From NCBI GenBank assembly GCA_947479755.1, contig CANKAM010000025.1, positions 1 through 52,441 on the forward strand: a stretch of 52,441 nt of DNA, in the 5' to 3' direction. The stretch is from Bacteroidota bacterium (lineage in GTDB: Bacteria; Bacteroidota; Bacteroidia; SXHM01). The position numbers were made by a program, and so were the translations under genes. Shown here piece by piece: positions 35,152 to 45,098 of this stretch (its first letter is position 1; each line of letters begins with the position of its first letter). Under the pieces are notes generated by a model. That model saw only the letters and a program-made list of their open reading frames with translations, searched no databases and was not told the DNA's origin.

Positions 35152-36906
35152 CTACTTAGAAACAGGATTTAATTTTATTCCAAGCTCTTTCAACTGCGCT
35201 TCACTAATCGTTGAAGGCGAATCAATCATCATATCGCGTCCTGAATTATTTTTCGGGAAGGCAATAAAATCACGGATTGAATCAGAGCCGCCAAAGAGTG
35301 AGCAAAGCCTGTCGAAACCAAAGGCAATACCACCATGCGGAGGTGCGCCAAATTCAAATGCATTCATCAGAAAACCAAATTGATATTGTGCATCTTCTTT
35401 TGTGAACCCAAGAACTTCAAACATTTTTGCTTGTAAATCTTTATTGTGAATGCGGATAGAGCCACCACCCACTTCAACACCGTTTATCACCATATCATAA
35501 GCATTCGCACGGATTTTTCCGGGGTCAGAATTAAGGAGCGAAATATCTTCAGGTTTAGGGGAAGTAAACGGATGGTGCATCGCATGCCAGCGATTTGTTT
35601 CGTCATTAAACTCAAGCAAAGGAAAATCAACCACCCATAGCGGAGAAAAAACATCTTTATTGCGGAAGCCAAGTCTGCTGCCCATTTCCAAACGCAATTC
35701 ACTCAGAGCTTTTCTTGTTTTTGAATCTGCACCGCCAAGAACTAAAATCAAATCTCCGGGTTGTGCGTTAAATGCAGCAGCCCATTTATTCAATTCTTCT
35801 TCATTGTAAAATTTATCAACGGAAGATTTTAATGTTCCGTCAGCATTATACCGCAGGTAAATCAATCCACCTGCGCCAAGCTGTGGGCGTTTTACAAATT
35901 CTGTCAGTTCATCCAATTGCTTGCGTGTGTATTCTGCGCAACCTTTGGCACAAATACCTAACACTGTTTCGGCATCATCAAATATTTTGAAGCTTTTTCC
36001 TTTTACTAATTCTGTCAGTTCAACAAACTTCATTTCAAAACGGGTATCAGGCTTGTCGTTCCCGTAATATTTCATGGCATCAGCATAGGTCATGCGCGGT
36101 AATGAAACGATGTCAACACCTTTCACTTTTTTGAAAAGATTTTTCACCAATCCTTCAAACGTATTCAGAATATCTTCCTGTTCCACAAAGCTCATTTCGC
36201 AGTCTATCTGCGTAAATTCCGGTTGGCGGTCAGCACGCAAATCTTCATCACGGAAACATTTTACAATCTGGTAGTATTTGTCAAAACCACCCACCATCAA
36301 TATCTGCTTGAAGGTTTGCGGTGATTGCGGCAAGGCGTAAAATTCGCCTTGGTTCATGCGTGAAGGCACCACAAAATCGCGCGCACCTTCCGGTGTAGAT
36401 TTAATCAATACAGGAGTTTCCACTTCAAGGAAACCTTGTAAATCAAGGTAATTGCGTGTTTCAATTGCCATGCGGTGGCGCAATTCTAAATTCTTTCTTA
36501 CAGCAGTTCTGCGCAAATCAAGGTAACGGTATTTCATGCGCAACTCCTCTCCGCCATCGGTATTATCTTCAATGGTAAAAGGTGGAGTGATTGCGGCATT
36601 CAGCACTTCAATTTTGTCCACCACAATTTCAACTTCACCGGTTGGCATTTTCAGGTTCTTGCTGCTGCGCTCAGCAACTTTTCCTGTAATTTTTATTACA
36701 AATTCCCTTCCCAGTTTGCGTGCTTCAAGGCAAAGCGTTGAATTGGTTTCCATATTGAAAGCCAATTGCGTTAATCCATAACGGTCGCGCAAATCAATAA
36801 AAGTCATTCCGCCCAAATCGCGTGAGCGCTGAACCCAGCCGGCAAGTGTTACTGTTTTTCCTGTATCAGCTATGTTTAATTCTCCGCAAGTATGTGTTCT
36901 GTGCAT
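35152..36906 (-). CDS. aspS: Aspartate--tRNA ligase
   Basis: This class II synthetase (584 residues) has the N-terminal OB-fold ('[19 protein letters not shown]'), motif 2 '[18 protein letters not shown]', a bacterial GAD insertion (~290-420), and motif 3 'GIAFGFDRL'. It charges tRNA-Asp. The size is normal for the bacterial form. The C-terminal half includes 'HHPFTSP', typical of AspRS. Upstream lies a 77 bp palindromic repeat. Confidence 0.98.
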   Translation of the reverse strand: MHRTHTCGELNIADTGKTVTLAGWVQRSRDLGGMTFIDLRDRYGLTQLAFNMETNSTLCLEARKLGREFVIKITGKVAERSSKNLKMPTGEVEIVVDKIEVLNAAITPPFTIEDNTDGGEELRMKYRYLDLRRTAVRKNLELRHRMAIETRNYLDLQGFLEVETPVLIKSTPEGARDFVVPSRMNQGEFYALPQSPQTFKQILMVGGFDKYYQIVKCFRDEDLRADRQPEFTQIDCEMSFVEQEDILNTFEGLVKNLFKKVKGVDIVSLPRMTYADAMKYYGNDKPDTRFEMKFVELTELVKGKSFKIFDDAETVLGICAKGCAEYTRKQLDELTEFVKRPQLGAGGLIYLRYNADGTLKSSVDKFYNEEELNKWAAAFNAQPGDLILVLGGADSKTRKALSELRLEMGSRLGFRNKDVFSPLWVVDFPLLEFNDETNRWHAMHHPFTSPKPEDISLLNSDPGKIRANAYDMVINGVEVGGGSIRIHNKDLQAKMFEVLGFTKEDAQYQFGFLMNAFEFGAPPHGGIAFGFDRLCSLFGGSDSIRDFIAFPKNNSGRDMMIDSPSTISEAQLKELGIKLNPVSK

Positions 36907-36962
36907 GTTCTGTTTTTAAAGAGGCAGCGAAATTAAGAAATCATCGGAAACATTAATAATTC

Positions 36963-37039
36963 CGTCATTGCGTGCGACAGCGAAGCAATCTCTTTATTAT
37001 TTATGAGATTGCTTCGGGTGAAAAACCCTCGCAATGACG
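36963..37039. repeat. 77 bp CGTCATTGCG palindromic element
   Basis: Outer arms CGTCATTGCG/CGCAATGACG and inner arms GAAGCAATCTC/GAGATTGCTTC are perfect. It lies between divergent aspS and the dioxygenase gene, followed by a 'CTTAGCGTATCTTAGTGCTC' word repeat (37046-37070). Confidence 0.9.
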
Positions 37040-37079
37040 AAAAACTTAGCGTATCTTAGTGCTCTAAGCGAAAAATACG

Positions 37080-38129
37080 ATGAAAACATATTTTATTGAC
37101 GAGCAACAACAACTTCCTTTAGTAATTGAGCCGGATGGTGATAAGTCTGCACAAGGCTTAAAAGATTACATCAGTAAAAATCAAAAAGAGTTAGTGGACA
37201 AAATGTATAAACACGGAGCAATTTTGTTCCGGGGTTTTGATATCAATTCGCCCAAACTATTTGAAGAAATTTCAGCACTTATTGACCCGAATTTAAAAAA
37301 CGATTATCTGGGAACTTCTCCACGTGATAAGGTTGCAGGAACAGATTATGTTTTTTCTGCAAGCGAACTTCCGGGGTTTTATCCCATTCCGCAGCATTGC
37401 GAAATGAGCTATATGAAAAACAAACCAATCAAGTTGTTTTTCTACTGCAATGTAGAACCCGAATATGGAGGTGAAACTCCTGTCTGCAATTTCCGCAAAG
37501 TTTATAATGAACTCGATTCAGAAGTTAAAAGCGAGTTTGAAAAACGCGGAGTAAAATTGATACGTAATTACAGCGCACCCGGCAAACGCAGTAAGTTTAA
37601 TCTTTGGGAACTAAAAAGCTGGACAGATATTTTTCACACAACAGATAAAGAAGAAGTAGAGAAACAATTCCGCAAATATCAAGTTGATTTTGCCTGGAAG
37701 GATAAAGGTGATTTATGTTTGACGCACATTAACGATGCAGTGGTAGAACATCCTGTTACCAAAGAAAAAGTTTGGTTCAATCACACCCAGGTTTTTAATA
37801 TTGATGCTGCGCCAATAGAATATGAATTCATTCATCAACGGCAGAAACGCATGAAAACACTGATGATGAAATTGTTTTTAAATGTTGCAACTAATCTAAA
37901 AAAGAGAGGAACCCCTCCTGAGGAACAAAGCATGAATATGTTGTTTGCAGACGGAACAGGAATACCCGAACGTTATATCCGCAACATTGAAGAAACAATC
38001 TGGAAAAACATGGTGATTTTCCCGTGGAAGAAAAACGATTTACTGGCAATTGATAATCTTGGAACTTCACACGGAAGACTACCCTACGAAGGCAAACGAC
38101 AGATTATGGTTTGCTGGAGTGAGGAATAG
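37080..38129 (+). CDS. TauD/TfdA-like Fe(II)/2-oxoglutarate dioxygenase
   Basis: The 349-residue protein has the iron facial triad: His and Glu in 'PQHCEMSYM', and a distal His in 'LGTSHGRLPYEGKRQI', where the following Arg binds 2-oxoglutarate. 'GAILFRGFDINS' near the N-terminus and 'EPEYGGETPVCNFRKVY' are typical of TauD-like (SyrP/TfdA superfamily) members. The substrate is unknown. It is a single gene, convergent with the MORN gene. Confidence 0.9.
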   Translation: MKTYFIDEQQQLPLVIEPDGDKSAQGLKDYISKNQKELVDKMYKHGAILFRGFDINSPKLFEEISALIDPNLKNDYLGTSPRDKVAGTDYVFSASELPGFYPIPQHCEMSYMKNKPIKLFFYCNVEPEYGGETPVCNFRKVYNELDSEVKSEFEKRGVKLIRNYSAPGKRSKFNLWELKSWTDIFHTTDKEEVEKQFRKYQVDFAWKDKGDLCLTHINDAVVEHPVTKEKVWFNHTQVFNIDAAPIEYEFIHQRQKRMKTLMMKLFLNVATNLKKRGTPPEEQSMNMLFADGTGIPERYIRNIEETIWKNMVIFPWKKNDLLAIDNLGTSHGRLPYEGKRQIMVCWSEE

Positions 38130-38135
38130 TTAGCC

Positions 38136-39656
38136 TTACCAACTATATGGAAGTTGACGAGGAATTATTGTAAAGAAATCGTATTGTACAGTTAGCAAAA
38201 CCTGGTAATTTTTTTCTTCACCTACGCCCAGATTTATTCTTACTACAGGGGCATGATCATTATGAATGTCGCTGAAGGAAGCAAATAAGATTTCAGACGA
38301 AAACTTATCGGCATCAATCAATTCGGTATATACATAGGTTTGATCGAGAGCGTTTTTTACCTGTGTTATTAATTGATGGAATATTTTTTTTGCTTCTTTC
38401 TCAGTAGCTGCCTCTAAATAGCCTGAAACTCCTTTATTACTTTCATCTGTATGAACTGGGAAATACCTCAGTTTCCCCAAGCCGGGTAATTCAATGTTAA
38501 GATTATAACAAGCTAGAGAATCCATTCCTGCCATGCAAATATGAGTGCTATCATTATCAGTTAAATTTCGAAATGAATTACCTGCATCATTCAGCAAAAG
38601 CAGTAAATTTCGGGCAAATAATGTGTCTTTTTTTTCAGGCTGTGGTATAACTTTCTTAACTTTTCCTGCACCAAAACCACAACCCAGTTCAAGAAAATAT
38701 TTCTGATCTTTTTTCCATTCGTAAATACTCAGGTACATCCAGTCCTGAGAATAATAATCGCCCTCATCTTTTAAGAAGAGATAGCGCTTGATGCATGGAG
38801 GTTCAAGTGAACTGACATCATTTACTATAATGAAATTTTTATCCGCAGCAGAGATTTGAGCATATACTTCAGCAAATTTGTTTACTACACTTTCAAGTGA
38901 TGAAAATTCGCCATAGTTGGCCAGATAGGTATCTGCAATAATGTAACAGTTCCCCGCTCCCGGAATCTTTATCTTACCTTCATAGGTGACTTGCCCTTTT
39001 ATACTTTCAGAAACTACTTCGCCTCTTACAGATTGATAATTATCTGCACGTGCATTTTTCAGAACATTATATGTCCGTGAAAAACCGGAAATAAAAGGAA
39101 ACTCATTGATGTTATATTGCTGAAGCAGCCTGTTTATCTTATAGGTTTCAAGGTAGTAAGTTCCTCCATTTTTAAAAATTCCTCCCTGAATATATTCACC
39201 GTCTTCAAAAAAGCCATCAGCAATAATGTTGTCGTTCGCATCGTAATAGACTCCTCTGCCATTTGGTTTATTATTTCTGAATTGTCCGATGTGTTTTTTG
39301 CCATCAGGATAAAACAATGTTCCATCACCCTGCATTTCATCTTTTACCCACTCACCTTCATACTTTAGACCATTGGAATAGGTCATCATTCCCCATCCCT
39401 GTTTTAAGTTTGAAACATAGAAGCCGGTATAAATATCGCCATTGGAGCAAGCCATCTTTGCATAGCCGTTGTACAAACCATCTTTAAAATTTCCGGTATA
39501 TAAATCTCCGTTTTGATTAATCATGGAGCCATAACCGTTAAGACAATCGCCACTGCAACATTGCGAAAATACTGACGAAACAGAAAAAAGAAAAAGCAAG
39601 CACAATAAACCTGTACTTGCTTTTTCTTTAAAATTAATATAGCTAATGTATAACAC
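38136..39656 (-). CDS. Secreted MORN-repeat protein
   Basis: The 506-residue protein has an N-terminal signal segment (~15-31) and at least five MORN repeats from ~38 to 165 ('GDLYTGNFKDGLYNG', 'GDIYTGFYVSNLKQGWG', 'GLKYEGEWVKDEMQGDG'). The remaining ~340 residues are a unique domain. A Cys-rich start of the mature part ('QCCSGDC') could be disulfide-bonded. MORN repeats often bind lipids or form scaffolds; here they are outside the cytosol. The function is unknown. Confidence 0.85.
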   Translation of the reverse strand: MLYISYINFKEKASTGLLCLLFLFSVSSVFSQCCSGDCLNGYGSMINQNGDLYTGNFKDGLYNGYAKMACSNGDIYTGFYVSNLKQGWGMMTYSNGLKYEGEWVKDEMQGDGTLFYPDGKKHIGQFRNNKPNGRGVYYDANDNIIADGFFEDGEYIQGGIFKNGGTYYLETYKINRLLQQYNINEFPFISGFSRTYNVLKNARADNYQSVRGEVVSESIKGQVTYEGKIKIPGAGNCYIIADTYLANYGEFSSLESVVNKFAEVYAQISAADKNFIIVNDVSSLEPPCIKRYLFLKDEGDYYSQDWMYLSIYEWKKDQKYFLELGCGFGAGKVKKVIPQPEKKDTLFARNLLLLLNDAGNSFRNLTDNDSTHICMAGMDSLACYNLNIELPGLGKLRYFPVHTDESNKGVSGYLEAATEKEAKKIFHQLITQVKNALDQTYVYTELIDADKFSSEILFASFSDIHNDHAPVVRINLGVGEEKNYQVLLTVQYDFFTIIPRQLPYSW

Positions 39657-39712
39657 GAAACAGAAGTGTTTTCATTGTAAATAAAACCTTCAGTCAGTGA
39701 GGCAAACCTGAT

Positions 39713-40051
39713 TTATTTTTTCTCTTTCTTTTCTTTTTTAGTTTCGCCTCTTGTAGATTCAACTTCCGTTACTGTCCCCGATCCTTTGCTTTGCTCGGTT
39801 TTTGTTTGCTTGATTTTTCTGTTTCTTTTATTCACATTATAGCGTGGCTCTTCTGACCATTTTTGTGATTTATCCTGGTTATCGGCAGGATGTGATGCCG
39901 GAGCCGTTTGCGTGTTGGTGATTTGAGGATAATCAGATTGTTTTGATTTTTCAGGGTTGCTTTGAGAAAAAGCAAACAGAGGAAAGAAAGCAACTCCAAA
40001 AAATAAAACCTGAAACTTTCTGGATATTGTAGTTGATAAGTGCGTTTTCAT
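39713..40051 (-). CDS. Small secreted lysine-rich disordered protein
   Basis: The 112-residue product has a signal peptide (to ~29, 'FGVAFFPLFAFSQ') and a low-complexity, Lys/Glu/Thr-rich mature part ending 'ETKKEKKEKK'. No family is recognised. It is probably disordered and very basic at the end, perhaps binding nucleic acid, lipopolysaccharide or wall polymers. A palindromic FNR-like site (40141-40154) is 90 bp upstream of the start. Confidence 0.65.
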   Translation of the reverse strand: MKTHLSTTISRKFQVLFFGVAFFPLFAFSQSNPEKSKQSDYPQITNTQTAPASHPADNQDKSQKWSEEPRYNVNKRNRKIKQTKTEQSKGSGTVTEVESTRGETKKEKKEKK

Positions 40052-40140
40052 TGATATTTAGATTTATTATATTAGTCATCTATTGGCACAAAAGTATGCT
40101 GTCTGTTTCAGTTTGCTGCTGCAATTAGTCATATAAAATG

Positions 40141-40154
40141 ATGATATGTATCAT
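40141..40154 (-). promoter_or_regulatory. FNR/CRP-type site upstream of small secreted protein
   Basis: ATGATATGTATCAT contains TGAT-N4-ATCA, the core of FNR-family operators, within a longer perfect dyad GATGATA-TG-TATCATC (40140-40155). It lies 90 bp before the 40051 start. A similar site is near the universal stress gene (42511-42524). Confidence 0.45.
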
Positions 40155-40179
40155 CTGTTAATGATGTTTAAAGAATTCT

Positions 40180-41586
40180 TTATTTAAGTTTCGCAACAAA
40201 AATATCACCCTGACCTGCATTTTTTAATAGTGTCTCTGTAAATCGCATTTCAAGGCCATCATAAACTCCTGCAAGATATACACCTCCATATATGTCAGTT
40301 GTAATGCAGCGGGCCATAGCGCTTCCATAAATACTTTTAGCCCACAATACTTTCCCCTCTGAATTATATTTGGAAATGAAAATATCATTACTGGTGGCAT
40401 TTTTCAATTTCACCTGACCTGATGATGAAAAATTGCTTTCAAAAATACCGGTCAGAAAAACATCGCCAACTGTATTAGTTGTAATACCAAAACCATAATC
40501 CTTAGCGATTCCACCTGCACGTTTTGCCCAAACCGGCTCTCCATAAGAATCGTATTTTGCAATAAACACATCTCCATAATCAACTCCGTGTGCACGAGTT
40601 AGGATAGTGCATTCCATCAGCGTATCACATCCGAATACGATAGTGTCGCTTTTAAACCAACCGGTGAGATATACATTATTTAATTTATCGGTTGTTATGC
40701 TATAGACTTCATCATAATAACTTCCTCCCAGGCTTTTTGCCCAAATCAGTTTTCCTGATGTGTTATATTTTGTCATAAATATATCACCGTAATTACCGTC
40801 TTTACCGGCATTTGTCAATGACTTTTCGCCCAAGTCAACTGTGGCACTTCTGAATTTTCCGGACAGATAGATATTACCATCGCCATCATTTGTTACTGTG
40901 CTTCCATTATCATCATTTTTTCCGCCAATATTTTTTGTCCACAATAATTGTCCTGATTGATTATACCCGACCAGAAAAATATCATGCTTTCCTGCAGTTG
41001 TTATCGTAGAACTGCCAAAACTGATAGAGTTGCTTTCATACATTCCGGTTACAAATATATTGCCATCAGGGTCGCAGCTAATGCTGTTGCCTTCGTCATC
41101 TGCAGCTCCTCCAATACTTTTTGCCCACACAACTGTACCATCCTCATCAAATCGTGCAATCAGTATATCACTGCCACCTGCATTATTTAGTGCTGTGCTT
41201 CCTATAGATAGCGCAGGACTTTTAAACCATCCGGTAAGAACAAAAACTCCTTTGCTGTTTGTTCTGATACTGATACTTCTGTCATCTCCAGCTCCTCCAA
41301 AATTTTTAACCCATACCAAAACCCCTGTAGAGTTATATTTTGCAATAAAAATATCACTTGTTCCTTCAATCCCATTATTGGTAAGCACAGTGCTTCCAAA
41401 AGAAATAGTAGAACTGTTGAACCATCCTGTAAGATATAAATTACGGTTTTCATCCACTGATATACTGGTTCCATAATCAAGAGAACTTCCACCTGCACCA
41501 TTTGCCCATGCCCATTCCGGAATTTGACCAAATAATGAAGCATTGCCAAGCGCTAATAACAAAAGTGTATTATAAATAATTTTCAT
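40180..41586 (-). CDS. Secreted SBBP-repeat beta-propeller protein
   Basis: The 468-residue protein has a signal peptide (1-20) and seven or eight SBBP repeats of ~55-60 residues: each runs 'W-AK..GG...DYG..I..D..GN.YLTG.F.S.T..FG...L...G..DIFIAKY...G'. They are expected to form a beta-propeller. No T9SS tag or anchor is seen at the C-terminus, unlike many such proteins, so it may be periplasmic or carried by another route. The function is unknown. Confidence 0.88.
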   Translation of the reverse strand: MKIIYNTLLLLALGNASLFGQIPEWAWANGAGGSSLDYGTSISVDENRNLYLTGWFNSSTISFGSTVLTNNGIEGTSDIFIAKYNSTGVLVWVKNFGGAGDDRSISIRTNSKGVFVLTGWFKSPALSIGSTALNNAGGSDILIARFDEDGTVVWAKSIGGAADDEGNSISCDPDGNIFVTGMYESNSISFGSSTITTAGKHDIFLVGYNQSGQLLWTKNIGGKNDDNGSTVTNDGDGNIYLSGKFRSATVDLGEKSLTNAGKDGNYGDIFMTKYNTSGKLIWAKSLGGSYYDEVYSITTDKLNNVYLTGWFKSDTIVFGCDTLMECTILTRAHGVDYGDVFIAKYDSYGEPVWAKRAGGIAKDYGFGITTNTVGDVFLTGIFESNFSSSGQVKLKNATSNDIFISKYNSEGKVLWAKSIYGSAMARCITTDIYGGVYLAGVYDGLEMRFTETLLKNAGQGDIFVAKLK

Positions 41587-41613
41587 CTTCTTTAAATCTA
41601 TATCCTGTTAGTA

Positions 41614-42432
41614 TTAGTCTTTAGGAATTTGAATACTGAGGATTGGAATATTGGAATGGTTGACGATGTTTTCAGCCTTGCTTCCTATTAGGAGCATATC
41701 CCAACCCGTTCTTCCGTGCGCACCAATTGATATAAGACCGGCTTTAATTGAATTACTGAATTTAACTATTCCCGATTCAATGTGTTTTGCATTGTAAACA
41801 TTTACTGTATAATTTTTCAAATGTGCTTTTTGGGCAAATTCTTCCATCCTGTTTATTGCATTGTCAGTAAGCTCAAAATCAGAAGTTGTGCAAACTCTCA
41901 GTAAATGAATTTTACTATCATAAATCTTTGCCAATTCAGCAATTTTCCAAAAAACCTTTTCTGTATCGACACCAAAATCAGAGGCAAAAACAATATTGCT
42001 GAAATCAAATTTTTCAGGTTTGCCTTTAACTGTAAGAACAGGACACTCAGCCATTCTTACTACTTTTTGTGTATTTGAACCCAGAAACATATCTGATATG
42101 CCACTAATTCCATGTGTACCCATTACAATCAAATCAATATCATGCTGTTTTGCATGTTTCCAGATCTGCTCATAAATCAATTCAAATTGTAATGCAATTA
42201 CAACGTTCACTCCTTCAAAAAATGGTTGCGCTATTAATGCATCCATCTTTTTTTTCACGAGTTTCATTACAAACAATTTTTTTGAAACCTCATCCTCATC
42301 TCCGTATTCAAGAAGATTTACAACGTGAAGCAAATAAATAGTAGCGTTAGTTTTCTTAGCGATAATTGCCGCCATCTCGGCAGCCGAGTTTGCCGTTTCT
42401 GAAAAATCAGTTGGAAGTAAAATATTTTTCAT
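41614..42432 (-). CDS. Universal stress protein, tandem UspA domains
   Basis: The 272-residue protein has two Usp domains (1-145, 150-272). The first has the ATP motif G-2x-G-9x-GS in 'GTHGISGISDMFLGS'; the second has 'GAHGRTGWDMLLIGS', also complete. 'MKNILLPTDFSETANSAAEM' is a classical start. UspA proteins bind ATP and support survival in starvation or low oxygen. The FNR-like site upstream (42511-42524) fits such control. Confidence 0.95.
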   Translation of the reverse strand: MKNILLPTDFSETANSAAEMAAIIAKKTNATIYLLHVVNLLEYGDEDEVSKKLFVMKLVKKKMDALIAQPFFEGVNVVIALQFELIYEQIWKHAKQHDIDLIVMGTHGISGISDMFLGSNTQKVVRMAECPVLTVKGKPEKFDFSNIVFASDFGVDTEKVFWKIAELAKIYDSKIHLLRVCTTSDFELTDNAINRMEEFAQKAHLKNYTVNVYNAKHIESGIVKFSNSIKAGLISIGAHGRTGWDMLLIGSKAENIVNHSNIPILSIQIPKD

Positions 42433-42510
42433 CTGAATGTAGGGTTATATTTCAAAGGCAAATGTGAAAAATTGTTGAAACGAAGGATATGACAGGAGTC
42501 AGTATTCTCT

Positions 42511-42524
42511 ATGACATAAATCAT
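42511..42524 (-). promoter_or_regulatory. FNR/CRP-type site upstream of usp gene
   Basis: ATGACATAAATCAT (ATGA-N6-TCAT) lies 79 bp before the usp start, within the longer dyad TATGA-CATAAA-TCATA. A weaker TGAC-AGGA-GTCA palindrome is near 42489-42500. The rest of the 248 bp gap shows nothing I can name. Confidence 0.45.
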
Positions 42525-42680
42525 AACCAGCCCCTTAACACCACTCCCAGATAATAAATTAGTTATAGTGTTTATACTAGTAGTTGTTAAAAGAAAATTA
42601 TTCGCTGATATTATTTAACATCTTGCATATCCCTTGAATTCCTGTTACTTTTAACCTCAGAATTTTAATCCCCGCATTTT

Positions 42681-44453
42681 ATGTTTGAAGTAGGAACCGG
42701 TAAAGCTGATATTACCGTTGATAAAAAAGGTGTAGGCATGATGGGTTACGGAATGTTCCGCAACATTGTGCTTGGCGTGGAAACTCCCATTTATGCTCGT
42801 GCATTGGTATTTCGTGATTCTAAAACAGGAAAAAAAATTGCGTACGTAAATGCTGAAATATGCTTTATCACTATTGCTATAAAAAGCGGTGTTGTAAAAC
42901 GTTTTGCCCGAAACCATGAAGAGTTAGGTTATACTGAAAGCAATCTCTTCCTTACTGCTCAGCACACACATAGCGCACCGGGAGGTTATTCAAACTACGG
43001 TTTGTACAATATGAGCATTCCGGGTTTTGTCCCTGAAGTATATACTAAGATAGTTGACGGAATTGTAGATGCAATTCTGGAAGCAGAAAAAAATTTACAA
43101 CCTGCTGAGTTAAAAATTGCAACAGGAACTTTTGAGCCTGACCTGGAAGTTGCATTCAACCGTTCAGTATTTGCTTACAACCTGAATCCTGAAGTTGAAA
43201 TTAAACGCACTGAAAAAGATAAACATCTTGCGGTTGACCGAGAGATGACCTTAATGCGGATTGATTCGCCTGAAGGCAAGCCCATTGCATCTGTAAATTG
43301 GTTTGGAACACATACAACCAGTCTTAGTAATGACAACCATCTTATTTGCAGCGATAATAAAGGCTATGCAGCGCATTACCATGAAGAGGAAATGAAGAAA
43401 CATGGAAGAGAAAAATTCATTTCCATTTTTGCTCAGCATGTTTCGGGTGATGTAACGCCAAACTTTATCTGGGATAAGAAAAAGAAATGGACGCGTGGGA
43501 AATTTGAAAACGATTTTGACAGCGCAAAGTTCAACGGTAATCTTCAGTTTGAAAAAGCAAGAGAGATTTCTGAAAAAGCAAAAACAGCATCACCACTTTT
43601 GCCTGAGATAGATTACGTGAAAATGAATTTCGATTTCCGCAATATTGTGTGTGACCCTGAATTTGCAAACGGGAAAACAGATGCACGCACAGGACCATCG
43701 TGTCACGGCATAGCCTTTTTTGCCGGAACCGTGGAAGGGCCGGGAATGGCTCCACCTATAACCTTTGCAGCAAAAATGCTTTCAAAATTTATCAGGTTTT
43801 GGGAGCATGTAAAAATGCCTTTTATGAAACCGGAACGCAGAAAAAGTGTGAAAGAAAAATACCTTGTACAGGGGAATAAGGACATTTTAATAGAAACATG
43901 CGACCGTAAAATACTGGGCACATCGGATATTAAAAATTTGTTTATCCCGGGTTGGGCAGATAGAAATATTGCAGTTTTTAAAGAATACCACCGCAACGGA
44001 AGTCTTGATAATAAACCTTGGATTCCGCAAGTATTGCCTTTTCATATTGCCATACTAGGTAATACGGCTTTGGTTGGAATTCCTTGTGAAATTACCACCA
44101 TTGCAGGACAACGTTTAAGAAAAACAGTTGCTGATGTATTGAAAAAACGTGGAGTAGAACGTGTGATTATTTCTTCTTACACCAATGCGTATTGCGGTTA
44201 TGTGACTACTTACGAAGAATATCAAATGCAATGTTATGAAGGCGGGCACACCGTTTTTGGCGAGTATACATTAGCTGCTTTTCAAACTAAATTTAAGTTA
44301 CTGGCAGAAGAGCTTTTGAAAAACTCGGAAGAAAGACAAACTGCTGAAAAGGTGGAACCTGCAAAATTCACAGAAGACGAAATTGCAAAACGAACTTTTA
44401 AATCTGAACGTCAGAAGAGATTGATTAAACTGGCTACAGCTGGTAAGATATAA
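42681..44453 (+). CDS. Neutral ceramidase-like hydrolase, no signal peptide
   Basis: The 590-residue protein matches the alkaline/neutral ceramidase family: '[10 protein letters not shown]', '[20 protein letters not shown]', zinc-type '[16 protein letters not shown]' (His95, His97), '[11 protein letters not shown]', and late '[20 protein letters not shown]'. Two oddities: no N-terminal signal peptide is present, although the family is usually exported; and the nucleophile motif GDVSPN reads GDVTPN (Thr259). Bacteroidota make sphingolipids, so a cytosolic ceramide-related role is possible. Activity is not certain. Confidence 0.88.
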   Translation: MFEVGTGKADITVDKKGVGMMGYGMFRNIVLGVETPIYARALVFRDSKTGKKIAYVNAEICFITIAIKSGVVKRFARNHEELGYTESNLFLTAQHTHSAPGGYSNYGLYNMSIPGFVPEVYTKIVDGIVDAILEAEKNLQPAELKIATGTFEPDLEVAFNRSVFAYNLNPEVEIKRTEKDKHLAVDREMTLMRIDSPEGKPIASVNWFGTHTTSLSNDNHLICSDNKGYAAHYHEEEMKKHGREKFISIFAQHVSGDVTPNFIWDKKKKWTRGKFENDFDSAKFNGNLQFEKAREISEKAKTASPLLPEIDYVKMNFDFRNIVCDPEFANGKTDARTGPSCHGIAFFAGTVEGPGMAPPITFAAKMLSKFIRFWEHVKMPFMKPERRKSVKEKYLVQGNKDILIETCDRKILGTSDIKNLFIPGWADRNIAVFKEYHRNGSLDNKPWIPQVLPFHIAILGNTALVGIPCEITTIAGQRLRKTVADVLKKRGVERVIISSYTNAYCGYVTTYEEYQMQCYEGGHTVFGEYTLAAFQTKFKLLAEELLKNSEERQTAEKVEPAKFTEDEIAKRTFKSERQKRLIKLATAGKI

Positions 44454-44499
44454 TGTTTCCGTAACAAAGGGCTCTTACACCCCGGCATATTATTTTTCC

Positions 44500-44507
44500 T
44501 ACTTTTG
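44500..44507 (+). promoter_or_regulatory. Putative -7 box for gmhA-like gene
   Basis: TACTTTTG matches TAnnTTTG 16 bp before the ATG at 44524. No clear -33 was found. Confidence 0.4.
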
Positions 44508-44523
44508 GAACAAAGCAATAATT

Positions 44524-45096
44524 ATGAGCAACAGTATTCGCAAGCATTTTGAAGAAGCAAAAATCATTCTTGACAAGTTCTTGTCTGATGAAAAAAATAT
44601 TCTTGCAATTGAAAAAGCAGGTGAAATGTTAGTTGCCGCTATAAAAAAAGGAAATAAAGTTATTTCGTGTGGTAATGGAGGCTCCATGAGTGATGCTATG
44701 CACTTTGCAGAAGAAATGACCGGACGCTTTCGTGATGACCGTAAACCTTTTGCTGCTATTGCTATTTCTGACCCTTCTTATATTACTTGCACTGCCAACG
44801 ATTATGGATTTGAATCTATTTTTTCGCGCTTTATTGAAGCACATGGGAAAAGTGGTGATGTATTGTTAGCCATCAGCACCAGTGGCAACTCAAAAAATAT
44901 TCTGAAAGCTGCTGAGCTTGCAAAAGCAAACGGAGTTTTAGTAATCGGTTTGACTGGCAAAGACGGAGGGAAACTTGCTTCGCTTTGTGATGTTGAAATA
45001 CGTGCACCGCACTCGGAGTATGCAGACAGGGCTCAGGAAATTCATATTAAAGTCATTCACTCATTGATTGATTTTGTAGAACAGAAAATGAAATAA
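44524..45096 (+). CDS. gmhA: Sedoheptulose-7-phosphate (phosphoheptose) isomerase
   Basis: The 190-residue SIS-domain protein converts sedoheptulose 7-phosphate to D-glycero-D-manno-heptose 7-phosphate for heptose in lipopolysaccharide. It has '[20 protein letters not shown]' (phosphate loop and zinc-site His/Glu) and '[19 protein letters not shown]'. The length fits GmhA. DiaA is a possible but less likely alternative because '[19 protein letters not shown]' is GmhA-like. It stands alone without hldE/gmhB. Confidence 0.92.
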   Translation: MSNSIRKHFEEAKIILDKFLSDEKNILAIEKAGEMLVAAIKKGNKVISCGNGGSMSDAMHFAEEMTGRFRDDRKPFAAIAISDPSYITCTANDYGFESIFSRFIEAHGKSGDVLLAISTSGNSKNILKAAELAKANGVLVIGLTGKDGGKLASLCDVEIRAPHSEYADRAQEIHIKVIHSLIDFVEQKMK

Positions 45097-45098
45097 TA

